Positions 11,695 to 23,769 of a DNA stretch of 64,000 nucleotides are shown here, piece by piece. Position numbers and translations under genes: made by a program. Numbering within the stretch: position 1 is the stretch's first letter; each line of letters starts with the position of its first letter. Source of the DNA: Siphonodentalium dalli (Eukaryota; Mollusca; Scaphopoda; Gadilida; Siphonodentaliidae); the NCBI GenBank assembly GCA_032622095.1, contig CP136066.1, forward strand, positions 99,655,319-99,719,318, read 5' to 3'. Under the pieces are notes generated by a model. That model ran no database searches. It was not told the origin of the DNA and worked only from the letters and a program-made list of their open reading frames with translations.

Positions 11695-12155
11695 CTACAA
11701 ACAAAGCACACGATTAAAGGCAAACTAACTCGAGATGCATTGTCTTATTCGTGGGTGTCATGGCAACGAATAATCCGTCGTAATAATGACAATATTATGA
11801 CTTGGTTTTCCCCATGTTAAATACCTACACGCATAAAATCCCAGATATATTGTCCATGGTATGAGTGTCTAACGGCTCAATTGTCTGGCCAGATAAAAAC
11901 AAATTATCAAGACAACGATATCAAAATGGACGTCCGCCAAATGCATAGCTGGTTCGAATCCAGATAAGCGATCATTTGTGATCCATAAGAATGGAGGTAA
12001 ACGTATCACAGGAACGTTTGTCAGTTGACTACCGGACTAGAGACTGATTTTTAGGTCAGTTGTGTGACGTCTCATGGATATTAGATTGTCAACTCCTTTC
12101 CAATATCAATTGCCATCTGATGTTAAAGTGGCCTTTGTTATATTATCATACTAAC

Positions 12156-12231
12156 TCGTGACACAAAACCCTCTTCAATTGGAACACCTTTCACCAGACA
12201 AGTACCCTCTTCGTTTATAATCTTCAACCAC
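12156..12231 (-). CDS. Exon 7 of gamma-butyrobetaine dioxygenase-like gene
   Basis: The exon encodes WLKIINEEGTCLVKGVPIEE then GFVSR after a split lysine codon. It matches the WLxxLxxxGxxxLxGxP block of the family (KWLSTLKKVGIVRLTGASD in human BBOX1). The acceptor is TATAG and the donor GTTAGT. Phase is 2 in and 0 out, consistent with exons 6 and 8. Confidence 0.88.
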
Positions 12232-12757
12232 CTATAAGAAGAAACAAAATTACTAGAATGAGCTTTCAAGAACAAACACAATAATTCAAGATGTCTTAAC
12301 AATAATTTAAACCTTTCTATGCTAAATGGATTCTCCCGTCAAGTTAAACAAGTGTACATCGGATTGAAAATCGGAAGATGATGAACAAATTAATGTCTTT
12401 CAATTTCCTACGGAAACTGAAAAAAACGTACGAGAACATAGCTAGATACTTCGAGGGCTCGTTCGTGCAGAAACTTCATTTCTCTGATATCCATACCGGC
12501 CTATAATATAATCTTTTTTCAGAATGCACGTATCACGGATATGAGTGTAACGCATGTTTACATTTATCAGAAGAAGTTTCCAAAGATTGCAACAACGGTC
12601 ATGCATAATTACCATATATATATAATCATCTATATGAGCCACACATAATCATCTATGTGAGCCTAAATTTAATTTTGAAAATAAAATGGCCCCCCTCATA
12701 TAAATTAATAATATAGTCCCAAAAATTTAAAAATTGAATAGCACATATAATGCTCAC

Positions 12758-12816
12758 TTGTAAAGGTTATCTGTCGTCCTTGAGATTTCAGAGTATTCCA
12801 TTTCAGTCATGACTGT
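12758..12816 (-). CDS. Exon 6 of gamma-butyrobetaine dioxygenase-like gene
   Basis: The exon encodes TVMTEMEYSEISRTTDNLY plus two bases of a lysine codon. It aligns without gaps to LQLPTLDFEDVLRYDEHAY of human BBOX1, directly before the WL of exon 7. The acceptor is CTCTCCAG and the donor GTGAGC, phase 0 in. Its upstream partner, exon 5, is 29 kb away because of the large insertion. Without it the intron would be about 0.87 kb. Confidence 0.85.
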
Positions 12817-12829
12817 CTGGAGAGAACAA

Positions 12830-13681
12830 CAAGTATATTGATATAATTAAGTTTGGTTCAATAGATGAAACATTTCTTAGAAATCCTATTTCATTTTAGT
12901 TTAAGCATAGTTTATCTCTCAACACAATTCATGTATTTAAAAAACGTTATTTATAAACTGAAGTATGTAATACTATAATAAATTAATAACGCCCTATCCA
13001 TTTGCGTGTAGTTATATATATATTAGTTTCATTTTATTTATTCCGATCAATACATGTCACTTTCGATATGAAATGAGAATATGTCCACGCTTACTGCATG
13101 AGGCAAGCATATTTTTGAAGCAATGAAACACACATACAGAGTCTGTGCCTCCATAAATCTTATATAAATACATTTACCAGTCAGAACAAGTGGTATACTG
13201 AGTCGCGCCTTTTTGCGATATGGAGGGTTCTTAGTTTAGAAAAAAGGCGCTATTATAATATGTATTCCATATTAGAATATAACTATAAATTGGACCAAAT
13301 TTTTTCCCCAACAATATACCGTTATAAAAAGAGTCCATGTTTTTGTTGCACAAAAACGGTGGGTAATAAAAGTGTTATCCCTTACGAGCTATTGGCACTT
13401 CAGCGATAGTTTTTTTTCTTCAATTATCTGCTTATTCAGGTTTATTGGCCGATTTTCACGGTTGAAGAATTAGACATTAGATAATGGTTTGTAGAATTCA
13501 GTTTGTTTTATTGATTAAAGCATATGATTTCAAACGAGAAGATAAACATCTGAATACGGATTGTATTCCCAGTTTGTCGGTGAACATTATGTCAGTTTAT
13601 GTATTACCAGTGCAACATCACAGCAGAATGGAAAAATGGAACAGGCGACATGCGGGTATGAGATTCACAAGAGACATGAAG
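12830..13681. other. Intron 5 sequence left of the insertion
   Basis: This is unoccupied intron between exon 6 and the 28 kb element. I see no exon or named repeat in it. Confidence 0.55.
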
Positions 13682-13687
13682 AACTTA
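13682..13687. repeat. Target-site duplication AACTTA, left copy
   Basis: AACTTA directly precedes the CGGGACATGAC terminus. The identical hexamer directly follows the inverted terminus at 41,846-41,851. Confidence 0.8.
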
Positions 13688-14385
13688 CGGGACATGACAG
13701 TCTGCGGGATGGGATGGGATATGGGACAAAACGACAATCTGCGGGACAGAATTTCAACCTCGCCACTAACCAAACACCAGAAGTTGCATTATTTGATCGA
13801 AAACTGACCTAACATGGGGTGGAATTTGGGATAGCATGACAATCTGCGGGACAGGATTTTCAAATTGCGTGGGACGGCCGATAGCTCGAGGAATACAGCG
13901 CATAGGGGGCTATACTTTTGGTGTCTAACGAAAGGTCCACATTCGCCCTATCCACACATATTAACACCGCCACTGACCGGACACCGGAAGTTACATTATT
14001 TGGTTGACAACTGACCTAACATAAAATGCCACAAACACGAAAAACTGCGTTCGACATTAATGTTTAGAATTTATATTTCTCGATGAATACACTAGCAAAC
14101 AACAAGTTTTAGGTATCAAATAACGCAGTGGAATACTGTGCATTCGTTTTTAGCTACAATATGGCTGTTTTAGTGCGAATATTGTAATGGCGAACACGCA
14201 AACACGCTCCGATAAAACAGCTAAAAATAGACTCGATGTTTACAATTACAGGATCGATTTCAGCCGGTATATTCAATATAATGGGGCGTATAGTATATCA
14301 AAATGCAGAATTAGACACAGGGAATGTATTTTTTTCCAAATGGGTCCACCAGGCGGTGAAATTGTTGCAGAAATTCGCTCCAACC
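13688..14385. repeat. Left terminal inverted repeat of the 28 kb insertion
   Basis: About 0.7 kb is inverted and near-identical to 41,061-41,845. It carries repeated GACAATCTGCGGGAC subterminal motifs (first near 13,697, again at 13,733 and 13,840) and a partial internal duplication. Relative to the right arm it lacks about 0.1 kb after the second GACAATCTGCGGGACAGAAT. Similarity runs through GCGAACACGCAAACACGCTC, CCGATAAAACAGCTAAAAAT and TTGCAGAAATTCGCTCCA, then continues into GGCACC repeats matching 38,735-38,782. Confidence 0.85.
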
Positions 14386-14389
14386 CAGT

Positions 14390-14830
14390 AAACATTGTGG
14401 CACCAATTCGGCACCAGTTCGGTGCCGGATAACGAGGTGATGGTATCCTGGCACTGAATCGGCACCAAACTGGTGCACGGTTAGCACCGTCAAAATTGTG
14501 ATGGTAATATGGCACCAAACCAATACCAGACTGGTACCTGGTTATCACCATATATATAATATATATTTTATTATTTAACAAAAATAATAAAAAATTTAAT
14601 ATACATTATATTTAAACATTAAAAAAATAATAAAAAATTTTCAAAAATAAAATATAAAAATATATATATTTACAAGAATTTTTTATTTTTTTTAGTAATC
14701 AAATATATTATATGGTGATAACCATGTACCAGTCTGGTATTGGTTTGGTGCCAGGTTACCATCACAATTTTACAGTGCTAACCATGCACCAGTTTGGTGC
14801 TGGTTCAGTGCTGCGTGATTGGTGCCAAAT
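14390..14830. repeat. Inverted GGCACC/GGTGCC repeat arms around an AT-rich core
   Basis: Sequence 14,430-14,545 (GATGGTATCC-GGCACTGAATCGGCACC, then GGTACCTGGTTATCACC in sense) is inverted at 14,708-14,830 (GGTGATAACCATGTACCAGT, GGTTACCATCACAATTTTAC). The 160-bp core between them (14,550-14,710) is nearly pure A/T. The whole can fold into one large hairpin. A second short arm recurs at 15,058-15,128. Confidence 0.8.
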
Positions 14831-16150
14831 GCAAGGTGTTGATTTGGTACCACATTTCTGATAGCGAATTGGTGCCTACTTTCCGGTAGTGAATTGGTAC
14901 CAATTTTCTGACACCGAATCGGTACCAATTTCCGATGCCGTTCAGGTATGGAATGTTATGGAAACAATTATATGTAACAGATTATAGTAATCGAGTGTAC
15001 ATATGTATATATGCTGCCATAATGGTGCACATGTATATATTGTGAGGTGTGTGTGATACCATTTTTACGGTGCTAACAATGCACCAGTTTGGTGCTGGTT
15101 CAGTGCCAGGATACCATCACCTCGTTATATATATATATATTATTTTAAATATATATATATATATTCACTTTTTTGTGACTTTCCACACGAAATATTCAAG
15201 ACAATTATGTTTGGAAGATGCCGATGTATATTGACACCTCAGTGATGGATTGGTAATGTTGTTTTTTTTTCAGTGTTGATCCAACACCAATAAATAGATA
15301 ATGACACAGCGCTATTTGATAAACCAAGCGAATAGACTGTATAATTATAATATAATTCTAGAGAACTTTACCATGTGTTCTTCAGATCAAAATAATCCCT
15401 AAACTCAATTACACATGGCAGTGAATGGTTGCAATTAAATCCATTTAAAGTCTGCCTGCTTGTGCCGAAAGCAAGGTGTTGATTTGGTACCAAATTTCCG
15501 ATAGCGAATTGGTGCCTACATTCCGGTAGTGAATTGGTACCAATTTTCTGACACCGAATCGGTACCAATTTTCCGATGCCGTTCAGGTATGGAATGTTCT
15601 AATTTTATCTGAAACAATTATATGTAACAGCTTATAGCAATCGAGTGTACATGTATCTATATATGCTGTCATAATGATACACATGTATATATTGTGAGGC
15701 GTGCATATTATACATTACTGGTATTGGTTAATTTTATCATATCAAATAATATATCTCTTGCCAATTTTAAGACAACATTACTGGATCACTCCTCAATTAT
15801 GTTACTGATAAATTACAGTTATAATTAGATTAAATTATACACATATGTATATATGAACCAGAAAATATATACCATGTGCTCTCCGGGTGAGATAATACTG
15901 AGATTATAACCTAATTATTCAATTTCAAATGGCAGTGAATGATTGCAATTGAATCCAGTTAAAGTCGGATTGTGTCCAGCAGTAGAATGTGTTGAATTGG
16001 TACTGAATTTCCGATAGCGAATTGGTACCTACTTTCCGCTAATGAATTGGCACCGATTTTCCGATACCGAATCTGCACCAAATTTTCGATGCCGTATATA
16101 TATTATTAGTATGGAATGTTCTATTCTGAAAGATATAATAGCTAAGTAAT
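14830..16150. repeat. Three large-unit tandem copies rich in GGTACCAATTTTCTGA motifs
   Basis: The block AAGGTGTTGATTTGGTACCA, then ATAGCGAATTGGTGCCTAC, AGTGAATTGGTACCAATTTT and GATGCCGTTCAGGTATGGAA, occurs at about 14,838-15,010 and 15,472-15,640. It recurs in diverged form at 15,990-16,150. Flanking ATGTATATATTGTGAGGYGTG and ATGGCAGTGAATG-TTGCAATT also recur. The array therefore has large units of about 0.5-0.65 kb. Confidence 0.8.
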
Positions 16151-16159
16151 CGTATTTAT

Positions 16160-17480
16160 GCAGGCATATATGCACATTGATTGTGAACATAGGTACGGGT
16201 ATATATATGATAACTGATCTACATTAACGTTCAGTTAATGACAATGCCTATAATTTGATCGCACCATGCATGCATATTGAAAATTTTAGGACAACATGGA
16301 TAAAAATCATAACAAAAATAAATTTAAAACTAAATTTAAAACTGATAGGTAACCTATAAATTACAGGTATAAAATTATAAATACAACTTATATAATATGG
16401 GACAATTGTGCGGGGTTGAATGTTTATTATAATAAACGGACACCCCCACCCCCCCCCCCCCAAATTATCCCAAAACAATACATATATGATGCAAAACTAA
16501 TATTTAAATGCAATCTTATTTATTACTATTATTACTGGTTTGCTGTATTAAAATTAATTCAGATGAATAAATGTGTGTGATGAATGCATGCAGAGATATC
16601 GATTGTTTGTGCGGATAAAAAAAACAGCAGTATTCACGACAGGCATTGAACAGAAATAGCGCCCGGCGTCAACTGGTGTTTCCTGATATGGTGAAAATAA
16701 AGAGCGTTTATTTCACTTATATGTCCGAAAAATACAAAACAGCTGGTAAATGGCTGTGCTCATGGCAAAGTATTTTCAGAGCATATATAACGCCGGTTTT
16801 TATGATCAATATCTCGTGTATATATTCAATGTGTCTTATTATACATCTTCCATATTATATATAGAGAAAATGGAGGCTCAAATGAGTCGTGACCGTTTAA
16901 TATACTAAGTCTGAAAAATATTTTATTAGTTTGATAATTTGAAATCATCTATTATCAGTGAAGCTTATCATTGTGCAAATGAAATGTTTACCCGCTAACA
17001 TGCATATACACATTAACTATACATGCAACTGCATATATGAAATATTACAATTTATATACATTATAATAAAACATAATTGTTCTGCATTTGGTGACATAAA
17101 TGACTATTTCAATGAATGTTTTGATGAACCCATTTTAAATATTAATAGATACAAAGAACCTAATTGTGTGAGCGGTACCATTAATTTTATATTTAGGATC
17201 GCAATTTAATTGGTTGGGTTTTGTATTTTAGATTTTGGGCATTGCATGATAATTTGCAATTTTTAGATGCTTATTTTCAATGTTTTCAGAAATATATGCT
17301 ATCAAGTTATATTTAAGTTTTTAACAATTAATCAACCAAATTAAATGAAGATCACACGTTCTTCGAAACACGGACACACATGTTATTCTCATTGCATGGA
17401 GTTTACGTTTTTAACAATCGCGTTTGCTTTTTAATTTGATTTTTTTAAATCTTCCGAACTTTTTTTGGTGTGATATATAG
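16160..17480. other. AT-rich sequence in the insertion, no gene seen
   Basis: It contains a poly-C tract (about 16,441-16,460) and short chance open frames. I recognise no protein, RNA gene or element here. Confidence 0.5.
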
Positions 17481-17499
17481 TGACCCCTTCAGCCATTCT

Positions 17500-17771
17500 G
17501 AGCGCGTCTCGTTATTTTCGGTATACTTTTATCCGGTTCGCACGAATGTAAATTCAAAGTGAGCGGCGGACGTGCACAATTTCCCTATATAAGAACTCGA
17601 TTGGACAGAAATTGCCACATGCTTCTCATCTAGAGATTATTTGAGAGGTATACATACATCTTTTTCAAGAGGCAGTGGCATATATACTCTTTTCAAATCA
17701 ACATTGATCAGTTCTTAGAGATATTGTTCGCTTCACGTCATCACCAACTTCTCCTACAGACCTATATATAT
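17500..17771 (+). promoter_or_regulatory. Probable TATA promoter and untranslated first exon
   Basis: CTATATAAG (17,585-17,593) is followed by sequence without ATG-driven frames and then a strong donor (TATAT|GTAAGTACTGG at 17,771/17,772). The next acceptor TTTATATGCCTACAG ends at 18,072. A start site about 25-35 bases after the TATA box would give a roughly 150-base 5'-UTR exon. This lies inside the 28 kb insertion on the plus strand. The prediction rests only on signals. Confidence 0.4.
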
Positions 17772-18072
17772 GTAAGTACTGGTACTTTAAATTATTTTCT
17801 CATTGAGTTATTTACGTATAGCAGGCCGGCCTATGTTTTAAATTATTAAAATTCAAGCTGGAATATTATTCAGCAAATATGTGAATATTTATAGTTTCGC
17901 AAAATGTGTGTTTTTTTTAATTCTCGTGAAATTAAAATACCGATTCATTTATTCGACTGTTGCCTGTTTCTATATTTATATTGCCTTTCTTTCTTTTTTC
18001 GGAAAAAAATAATATCAAACAAATCATGGAGTTGTCCCGTAACCAAATATTTTCTCCTTTATATGCCTACAG

Positions 18073-18128
18073 TTTGTTTATCTTCACACGTTAGATGCCA
18101 CAACGACCAGCAATCACCATGAGCAAAG
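18073..18128 (+). CDS. Candidate second exon with start codons (gene relic inside insertion)
   Basis: The exon is bounded by CCTACAG and GTATGT. It holds two in-frame ATGs, at 18,095 (MPQRPAITMSK) and 18,119 (ATCACCATGAGC, a good initiation context). It ends in phase 1. No partner with a matching phase was identified with certainty: the coiled-coil segment at 26,068 would need a different phase to be read as MET-QQEILQ. It may be the start of a broken gene. Confidence 0.3.
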
Positions 18129-18139
18129 GTATGTCCAAT

Positions 18140-18930
18140 ATAATTAGGCCTACAATTTACTTTGAAGTCGTAAAGATGTATTGAGGGATCGTGGACAATT
18201 TAATTGTGAAACATTTTAATTAATATATTAACACTAGCGTTTGATAAAAACATGTTTGAGATAAGAAGTTAAATTTTGTTTGATATTGAATAGCCTAGAT
18301 ATCGACTTAGGCCTATTTCATATAAAGTTTGTGATGTTTTAGAAGGGCAGTATTATATTATATTGTTTGTCAATTTTTTAACAACAAAATTCTAAATTTT
18401 TATTACATTTTTTTCATAAATAAGCCCAGATAGTTTTATTTTACGATGTCGAAAATTGCTTGCGGAAGGTCTGGAACCCTATATAGCTGGATATATCTTT
18501 GAATTATATCGGCTTCCATTGCAACAAATTGCATTGATATTCCCGTAGTCCTGACTCTGAGATTATCTACATTTCGGCGCCCACTCATAATTTATAGGTT
18601 CATAAATAATATTTTTTTATAATTTTTAATTCCGCCTTAACTCGAGAAGAACACGATAATTACACACCTAGACGTACTATAGGCCTAAATTGGTCCCTGG
18701 TACAATAAGAGCGTTAATTCGTAATCATATAATTTAAAAAAAATTATGTGCTGATTAATTTTCGAAAACTTTTGTGACTATATAACCTTTGAAAAAATCA
18801 CTAAATGTACATTAATCATTAATATTGTATGCGTTAAATTGAATATATATATTTATCGACTTAAAAATCACATAATCAAATTGTGTGTCACTATATATAA
18901 AAATATACTCTCAAATACACTAAGATTGGA
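18140..18930. other. AT-rich sequence, no feature recognised
   Basis: No supported exon or repeat was found. It would be intron if the exon at 18,073 is real. Confidence 0.45.
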
Positions 18931-20070
18931 CATATCCTTTTAAATATAATATACCGAAAAAAGAATTCTCCCTTAAAAACAACAGCCAATGAAAACAGTT
19001 TCGCACATCCGGGGAAGGACGCCATCTTGAAAATCGATAATATGTTTTCACTTTTTAATGAAAGTGTTTACGGACATAAGAGTGTTATTTCTGTTCGGAC
19101 CAGGGGTATTAGTAAGGTATTATAATTAGTTGAGTTATATCATTACGCACATTGGAATTTATGTCCAAATAAAATTTCTATCTTTACATTAGTGTTTTCG
19201 GCTCCTAATTTCGAGGCATTCACTAAAATTAAGGTGGAGGTCAAGTGAATAATTTAGAAATTGAATCTGAATGGGGATTTCCATGCAAATATGCGGAGCA
19301 AAAGTTATAGAGTTGCACATACATGTACTTCTGAGTGTGACTTGATGTGGTATTGGAAACAACAGGTATTTATGATAAATTTTATCTGGCTGGTCTAGTA
19401 ACGCTTAGTAAATTATAAAATCTTGCATTGCAATAAATATATTTTTGATTTTTTTTTCCTGGAATTAGCCTACATCACTTGACCTACAATGCTACATGGC
19501 TACAACTAACTTTCTAAGGCTACATTTGAAAAAAACAATATAAAATTCAAAAATAAATACACAAATTAACATTATAATTGAACAAGTCAGTCTACATCTA
19601 CATACATGTAGATCTACTTGATACTCCATCGCCCTCAATGTGCTGAGGATTATGTGGAGGTCCAGGTGCTACCACGGCCGAGTAACTGTATAACCCTGTG
19701 GTGACTCCAGTAGCGTTCTTTAACATGCACACACCGAGGCGTGTACACGGGTCAGCCATTAATGTCCGCGCCCGATCGGACAGCGTTCTGCACCCACGAC
19801 AACATACCTGGACAAGTGTTGTAATGGGGGGAAGTCGGCATTTTGCATTCGGATCTTTATTCAGTGATCTCGAATGAGACTTTTCAGCCTGACAAACTTG
19901 GTATCTGACCGAGTTCTGATTTTTGTCAGAATACCCTGACCAGGTTGCGATCCCCGGTCCGATAGCACGAGAGACCAGTACGCTACCTCTCGGCTACCGA
20001 CTTCACATATCCTTTGAAATTTATATAATATACCGAAAAAAGAATTCTCCCTTAAAAACAACAGCCAATG
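18930..20070. repeat. Direct repeat pair (18,940-19,000 and 20,008-20,070)
   Basis: ATATAATATACCGAAAAAAG, AATTCTCCCTTAAAAACAAC and AGCCAATG occur at both places, followed by unrelated sequence. In addition 19,262-19,380 (GATTTCCATGCAAATATGCG..ACTTCTGAGTGTGACTTGA) is present in inverted form, split into 20,085-20,160 and 21,240-21,310 by the MITE at 20,162-21,233. This is a nested mosaic. Confidence 0.75.
19640..20000 (-). mobile_element. tRNA-derived SINE
   Basis: On the minus strand it begins GGTAGCCGAGAGGTAGCGTA followed by CTGGTCTCTCGTGCTATCGG (tRNA-like box A region) and GGGATCGCAACC near the box B position. The distal body has CTCGGTGTGTGCATGTTAAA and GAACGCTACTGGAGTCACC, a signature common in marine invertebrate SINEs (GTGCACGTTAAAGAWCC type). 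Its 3' limit is approximate. Confidence 0.65.
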
Positions 20071-20161
20071 TCCCAAGTGGACCCGCCAGATAAATAATAA
20101 ATGTACCTGTTGTTTTCAATACGTCCACATCAACATGTCTGATTCAAGTCACACTCAGAAG

Positions 20162-21233
20162 TACCCCCGCTGGACAAAACAGGTGTCCATTGGCACCGCG
20201 GTGTATTTGCCGTTCGGTCGCGGTGTCAAGAGTTTGTACCGCTATTCTCAAAGTAATTGACCAGAAAAACGGGGTGATACCCCGGTCATGACCGCGGTGA
20301 TACCGGTAATAAACGGTAGCGGTATCGAGACGGTCATGGCGTGGAGTTACGGTATTGGGCGATAATGATACCGTGGTCTTTTAGCGGGCACCGCATTAAT
20401 TTTGTTGAATACCGCGGTGATTTTCATGGAACTCTTTTAGGGGAGGTATTTACTCACACATACTTGTTCGCGTTAACAAGCGGTATCAGTACCGCGGTAT
20501 TGGAGGATACCATGGTATAGTACCGCCATATTAACGGGGTGACACCACGTTATTGGTGGTCAATTACTTTAAGTATAGCGGTAACTGCAGTTGAGCACCG
20601 CGGCCGAACGGCAAGTACACTGCGGCCGAGCGGCAAGTACACCATTGCCGAAAGGCAACTACAACGCGGCCGAATGGCATGTACATCGTGGTTAGATTTC
20701 GGGTTTGTATCATCTTTTTTCAGTTTAATGAACGTACCGCTATTCTCAAAGTAATTGACCGGAAAAACGGGGTGATACCCCAGTCATGACCGCGGTGATA
20801 CCGGTAATAAACGGCAGCTGTATCGAGGCGGTCACAGCAGTGGAATTACGGTATTGGGTGATAATGATATCGCGGTCTTTTAGCGGGCACCGCATTAATT
20901 TTTTTGAATACCGCAGTCATTTTCATGGAACACTTTGAGGGGAGGTATTTACTCCCACATACTTGTTCGCGTTAACAAGCGGCATCAGTACCGCGGTATT
21001 GGAGGATACCGCAGTATAGTACTGCGGTATTAACGGGGTGACACCACATTATTGGTGGTCAATTACTTTAAGTATAGCGGTACACCGCGGCAACTACACC
21101 ATGGCCGAATGGCAAGTACACCGCAGCCCAACTGTTGTTAGCCGGTGGAGCCGCAGTGTAGTTGCATTTCGGCCGCGGTGGCAACGCTAACCGCACCGCG
21201 GTTAAGTGGACACTTGTTTTGTCCAGCAGGGTA
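20162..21233. mobile_element. GC-rich MITE, TACCC-GCTGGACAAAACAAGTG family, copy 1
   Basis: The terminal inverted repeats are TACCCCCGCTGGACAAAACA (20,162) and the reverse complement of TACCCTGCTGGACAAAACAA (ending 21,233). The interior is dense in CCGCGGTGTA, GCCGAACGGCAAGTACACCG and similar units. It is interrupted by a roughly 0.5 kb tandem pair containing GGTGATACC and ACCGCGGTGATACCGGTAAT (20,237-20,580 and 20,730-21,080). Its GC content contrasts sharply with the AT-rich surroundings. Confidence 0.8.
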
Positions 21234-22437
21234 GGCCCTAGCCTTAGGCTACAGGTATGTGCAACTCTGTAACTTTTGCTCTGCAGATTTGCATGGAAAT
21301 CCCAATTCAAAATCGGTCACTTGACCTCGCTCTTAAAACTGAAACTTGGGTTGGCGATTTAGCAATACGATAGGGGAACACATTGTCCATAACGTAACTA
21401 TCGCTACCGGTAATGCCTAATGGGGTCGTTGTCGTAACGTTTTATACATAAATGCACACCATGTATTTATGTTTACATAAATTAATGCACATCAGTCTCA
21501 TTCGGCACGAGATTGAAATTGGGTTATGCGAAGCACATCGCCCACATTAGTGTTCATTGCTTGTCGAATATGATTAATTTATGGAAAAATGCCCAGGTAT
21601 CAGAAGGAAATTATGACTCGATGGTCTCCACACTGACAGAAAGGATTGAATTTGTGTTTAGATTTTATTTAATGTCATTGAAATGATCACTGCGGTAGAT
21701 TTACAATGCCATTCCGTTATAATACTGCAGTCTATTAGCATGTTGTCACACTAAAAGTTGAAGAAAATAACACACCCATGAGGATCTTGTTAAACGGTAA
21801 GCGTTGGCAGTGGGTATTGCTGTTAAAATAGTCACATCCATTGCTAGTAAAGTGATGTGAAACACTCCGCTTAGGGTGATCACATAGAAATAGAGAATAA
21901 TCTTGTTCAAAGTAGTTATTGTTATGATATGAATGCATATACGGTATATACAACACGCACCGTCGGTCATATATTTATCAGATGCAATGAGTATCGATTG
22001 CAAAATCATTTGAGTTGCTTTCTATGGAGATGTACCGTAGGGTCGATTTCTTTGAGATTTTCAGTGATGTTAGTAGATTGCTGCATTATCCCAGTTGGCA
22101 TAGTGCCCGAGTACTAATTTTATCAGTTTCGCGCACCAAACAAGTCCATAATACCCAGTATGTCTCTAAACTCACCATAAACAGGAATGATGTTATAATA
22201 TAGACAAACTTTGTTCTTGCTCCAATCATAAATGTCGCGAAATTGCGGCATGTTATTGTTATGTTAGAACTCTGTGTTATGCACATGTGTACACAAACGC
22301 TGTATTTAATATGTAAACAAGCAGCATAAAGATTCTCTGATAAGCAAAACACTCAACACCGAGGAGACCCCCTCTAATTGAATTTAGTTGTTAGAAATGC
22401 CACTATTAAAGTTGTTTACAACATACTGGTATACATG

Positions 22438-22827
22438 TACCCCGCTGGACAAAACAAGTGTTCATTCAACTTCATTGGCACCGCGGTGTATTTGCCGTTC
22501 GGCCCGCGGTGTCAGAGTTTGTAACTGCAGTTGAGCACCGCGGCCGAACGGCAAGTACACCGCAGCCGAACAGCAAGTACACTGCCACCGAAAGGCAACT
22601 ACACCGCGGCCGAACTGCATGTACACCGAGGTTAGATTTCTGGTTTGTATAGTCTTTTTTCAGTTTAATGAACGTACACCGCGGCAACTACACCATGGCC
22701 GAATGACAAGTACATCGCGGCCCAACTGTAGTTAGCCGGTGGAGCCCCGGTGTAGATGCATTTCAGCCGCGGTGGCAACGCTAACCGCACTGCGGTTAAG
22801 TGGACACTTGTTTTGTCCAGCAGGGTA
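22438..22827. mobile_element. GC-rich MITE, GCTGGACAAAACAAGTG family, copy 2
   Basis: This 390-bp element has the same termini and CCGCGG-rich interior as copy 1 but lacks the internal GGTGATACC tandem pair. It probably represents the basic form of the family. Confidence 0.85.
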
Positions 22828-23479
22828 GCTACATGTATCGCTATTCTTCACCTTTCAAGATTTCGGTGTTAAATCATCGTGACTTCAGCATCAATGCTCA
22901 ATTACAATGTACGGCAAACATAATACGGTATCACTGTGGTATTCATATGGCGAATTGGCGATGCGACCAAATCATCAATTGCTAGGATAGGATTTGTTCT
23001 AATTGACCGACGCGATAAGTGAATTTACTTGAGTGTTTTCCGGTATTTCAATAACGGAGACAGATAAAGTCAACGTTCAATGTACTGTATGTGGATTTCA
23101 TCAACATACATGTAGCCAAGTTTATTTGTTGCAAACAGAATGGCTACTTCAAATTCAACATAGTATAGCAGAAATATAAAGTATGATGTAGTATACGGTA
23201 CATGTATATAACAAGATTCTGCATCATACAAAACACAAAAAGACTTTTTCAATGCCATTGACTCGATGTGTGTTAATTGGACTAATGAGCCTTCAGTCAC
23301 TTGTGGAAAACTACCACATATTTATATATACTAAATGTGATGACGCACATACGGTAGGATGAATATTTTGGTGCCATTGATGTAGGAATCGCGGCGCTCG
23401 CATCGCCGTCTGTAAGGGCTTCACAAAGTGTGACGGTGGTTTATTATAATAATAAACCACCGTCAACTACAGGAACATG

Positions 23480-23765
23480 TATAGTATAAGTTAAAAGTTC
23501 CCAAGAATTGCTATATATCAACATTTTGTTCAACGCAATTTGGTATCAAGAGTATGGTACATGTACTGGTATGTCGGTCGGCATTTGTCTTAATATTTGC
23601 CAGGCCGCCAAATATTTGAGGTGGTGAAACGCACACATTTAAAAACTCAAAATCTGATAACTCTGGGCCTTGATGGGTGGGTTCCTCGACTAAAATCTAA
23701 TATTTTTGCCCCAGAATCCGAAGAAATAGTACCGGTAATTTAGGGGCATTAAATCAAGAGTATGT
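23480..23765. mobile_element. Diverged copy of the GGTACTCAATCCGATCAGA MITE
   Basis: It shares ATCAACATTTTGTTCAACGC, AACTCTGGGCCTTGATGGGT, GGGTTCCTCGACT and GAAGAAATAGTA with 48,939-49,366. The termini are eroded. Confidence 0.55.
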
Positions 23766-23769
23766 ACCG

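Noticed and set aside
13484-13812. Open frames of 107 and 83 codons overlapping the left TIR
   Set aside because: They cross the insertion boundary at 13,688 and are made largely of TIR repeats (GMGWDMGQNDNL). The same frame appears inverted in the right TIR.
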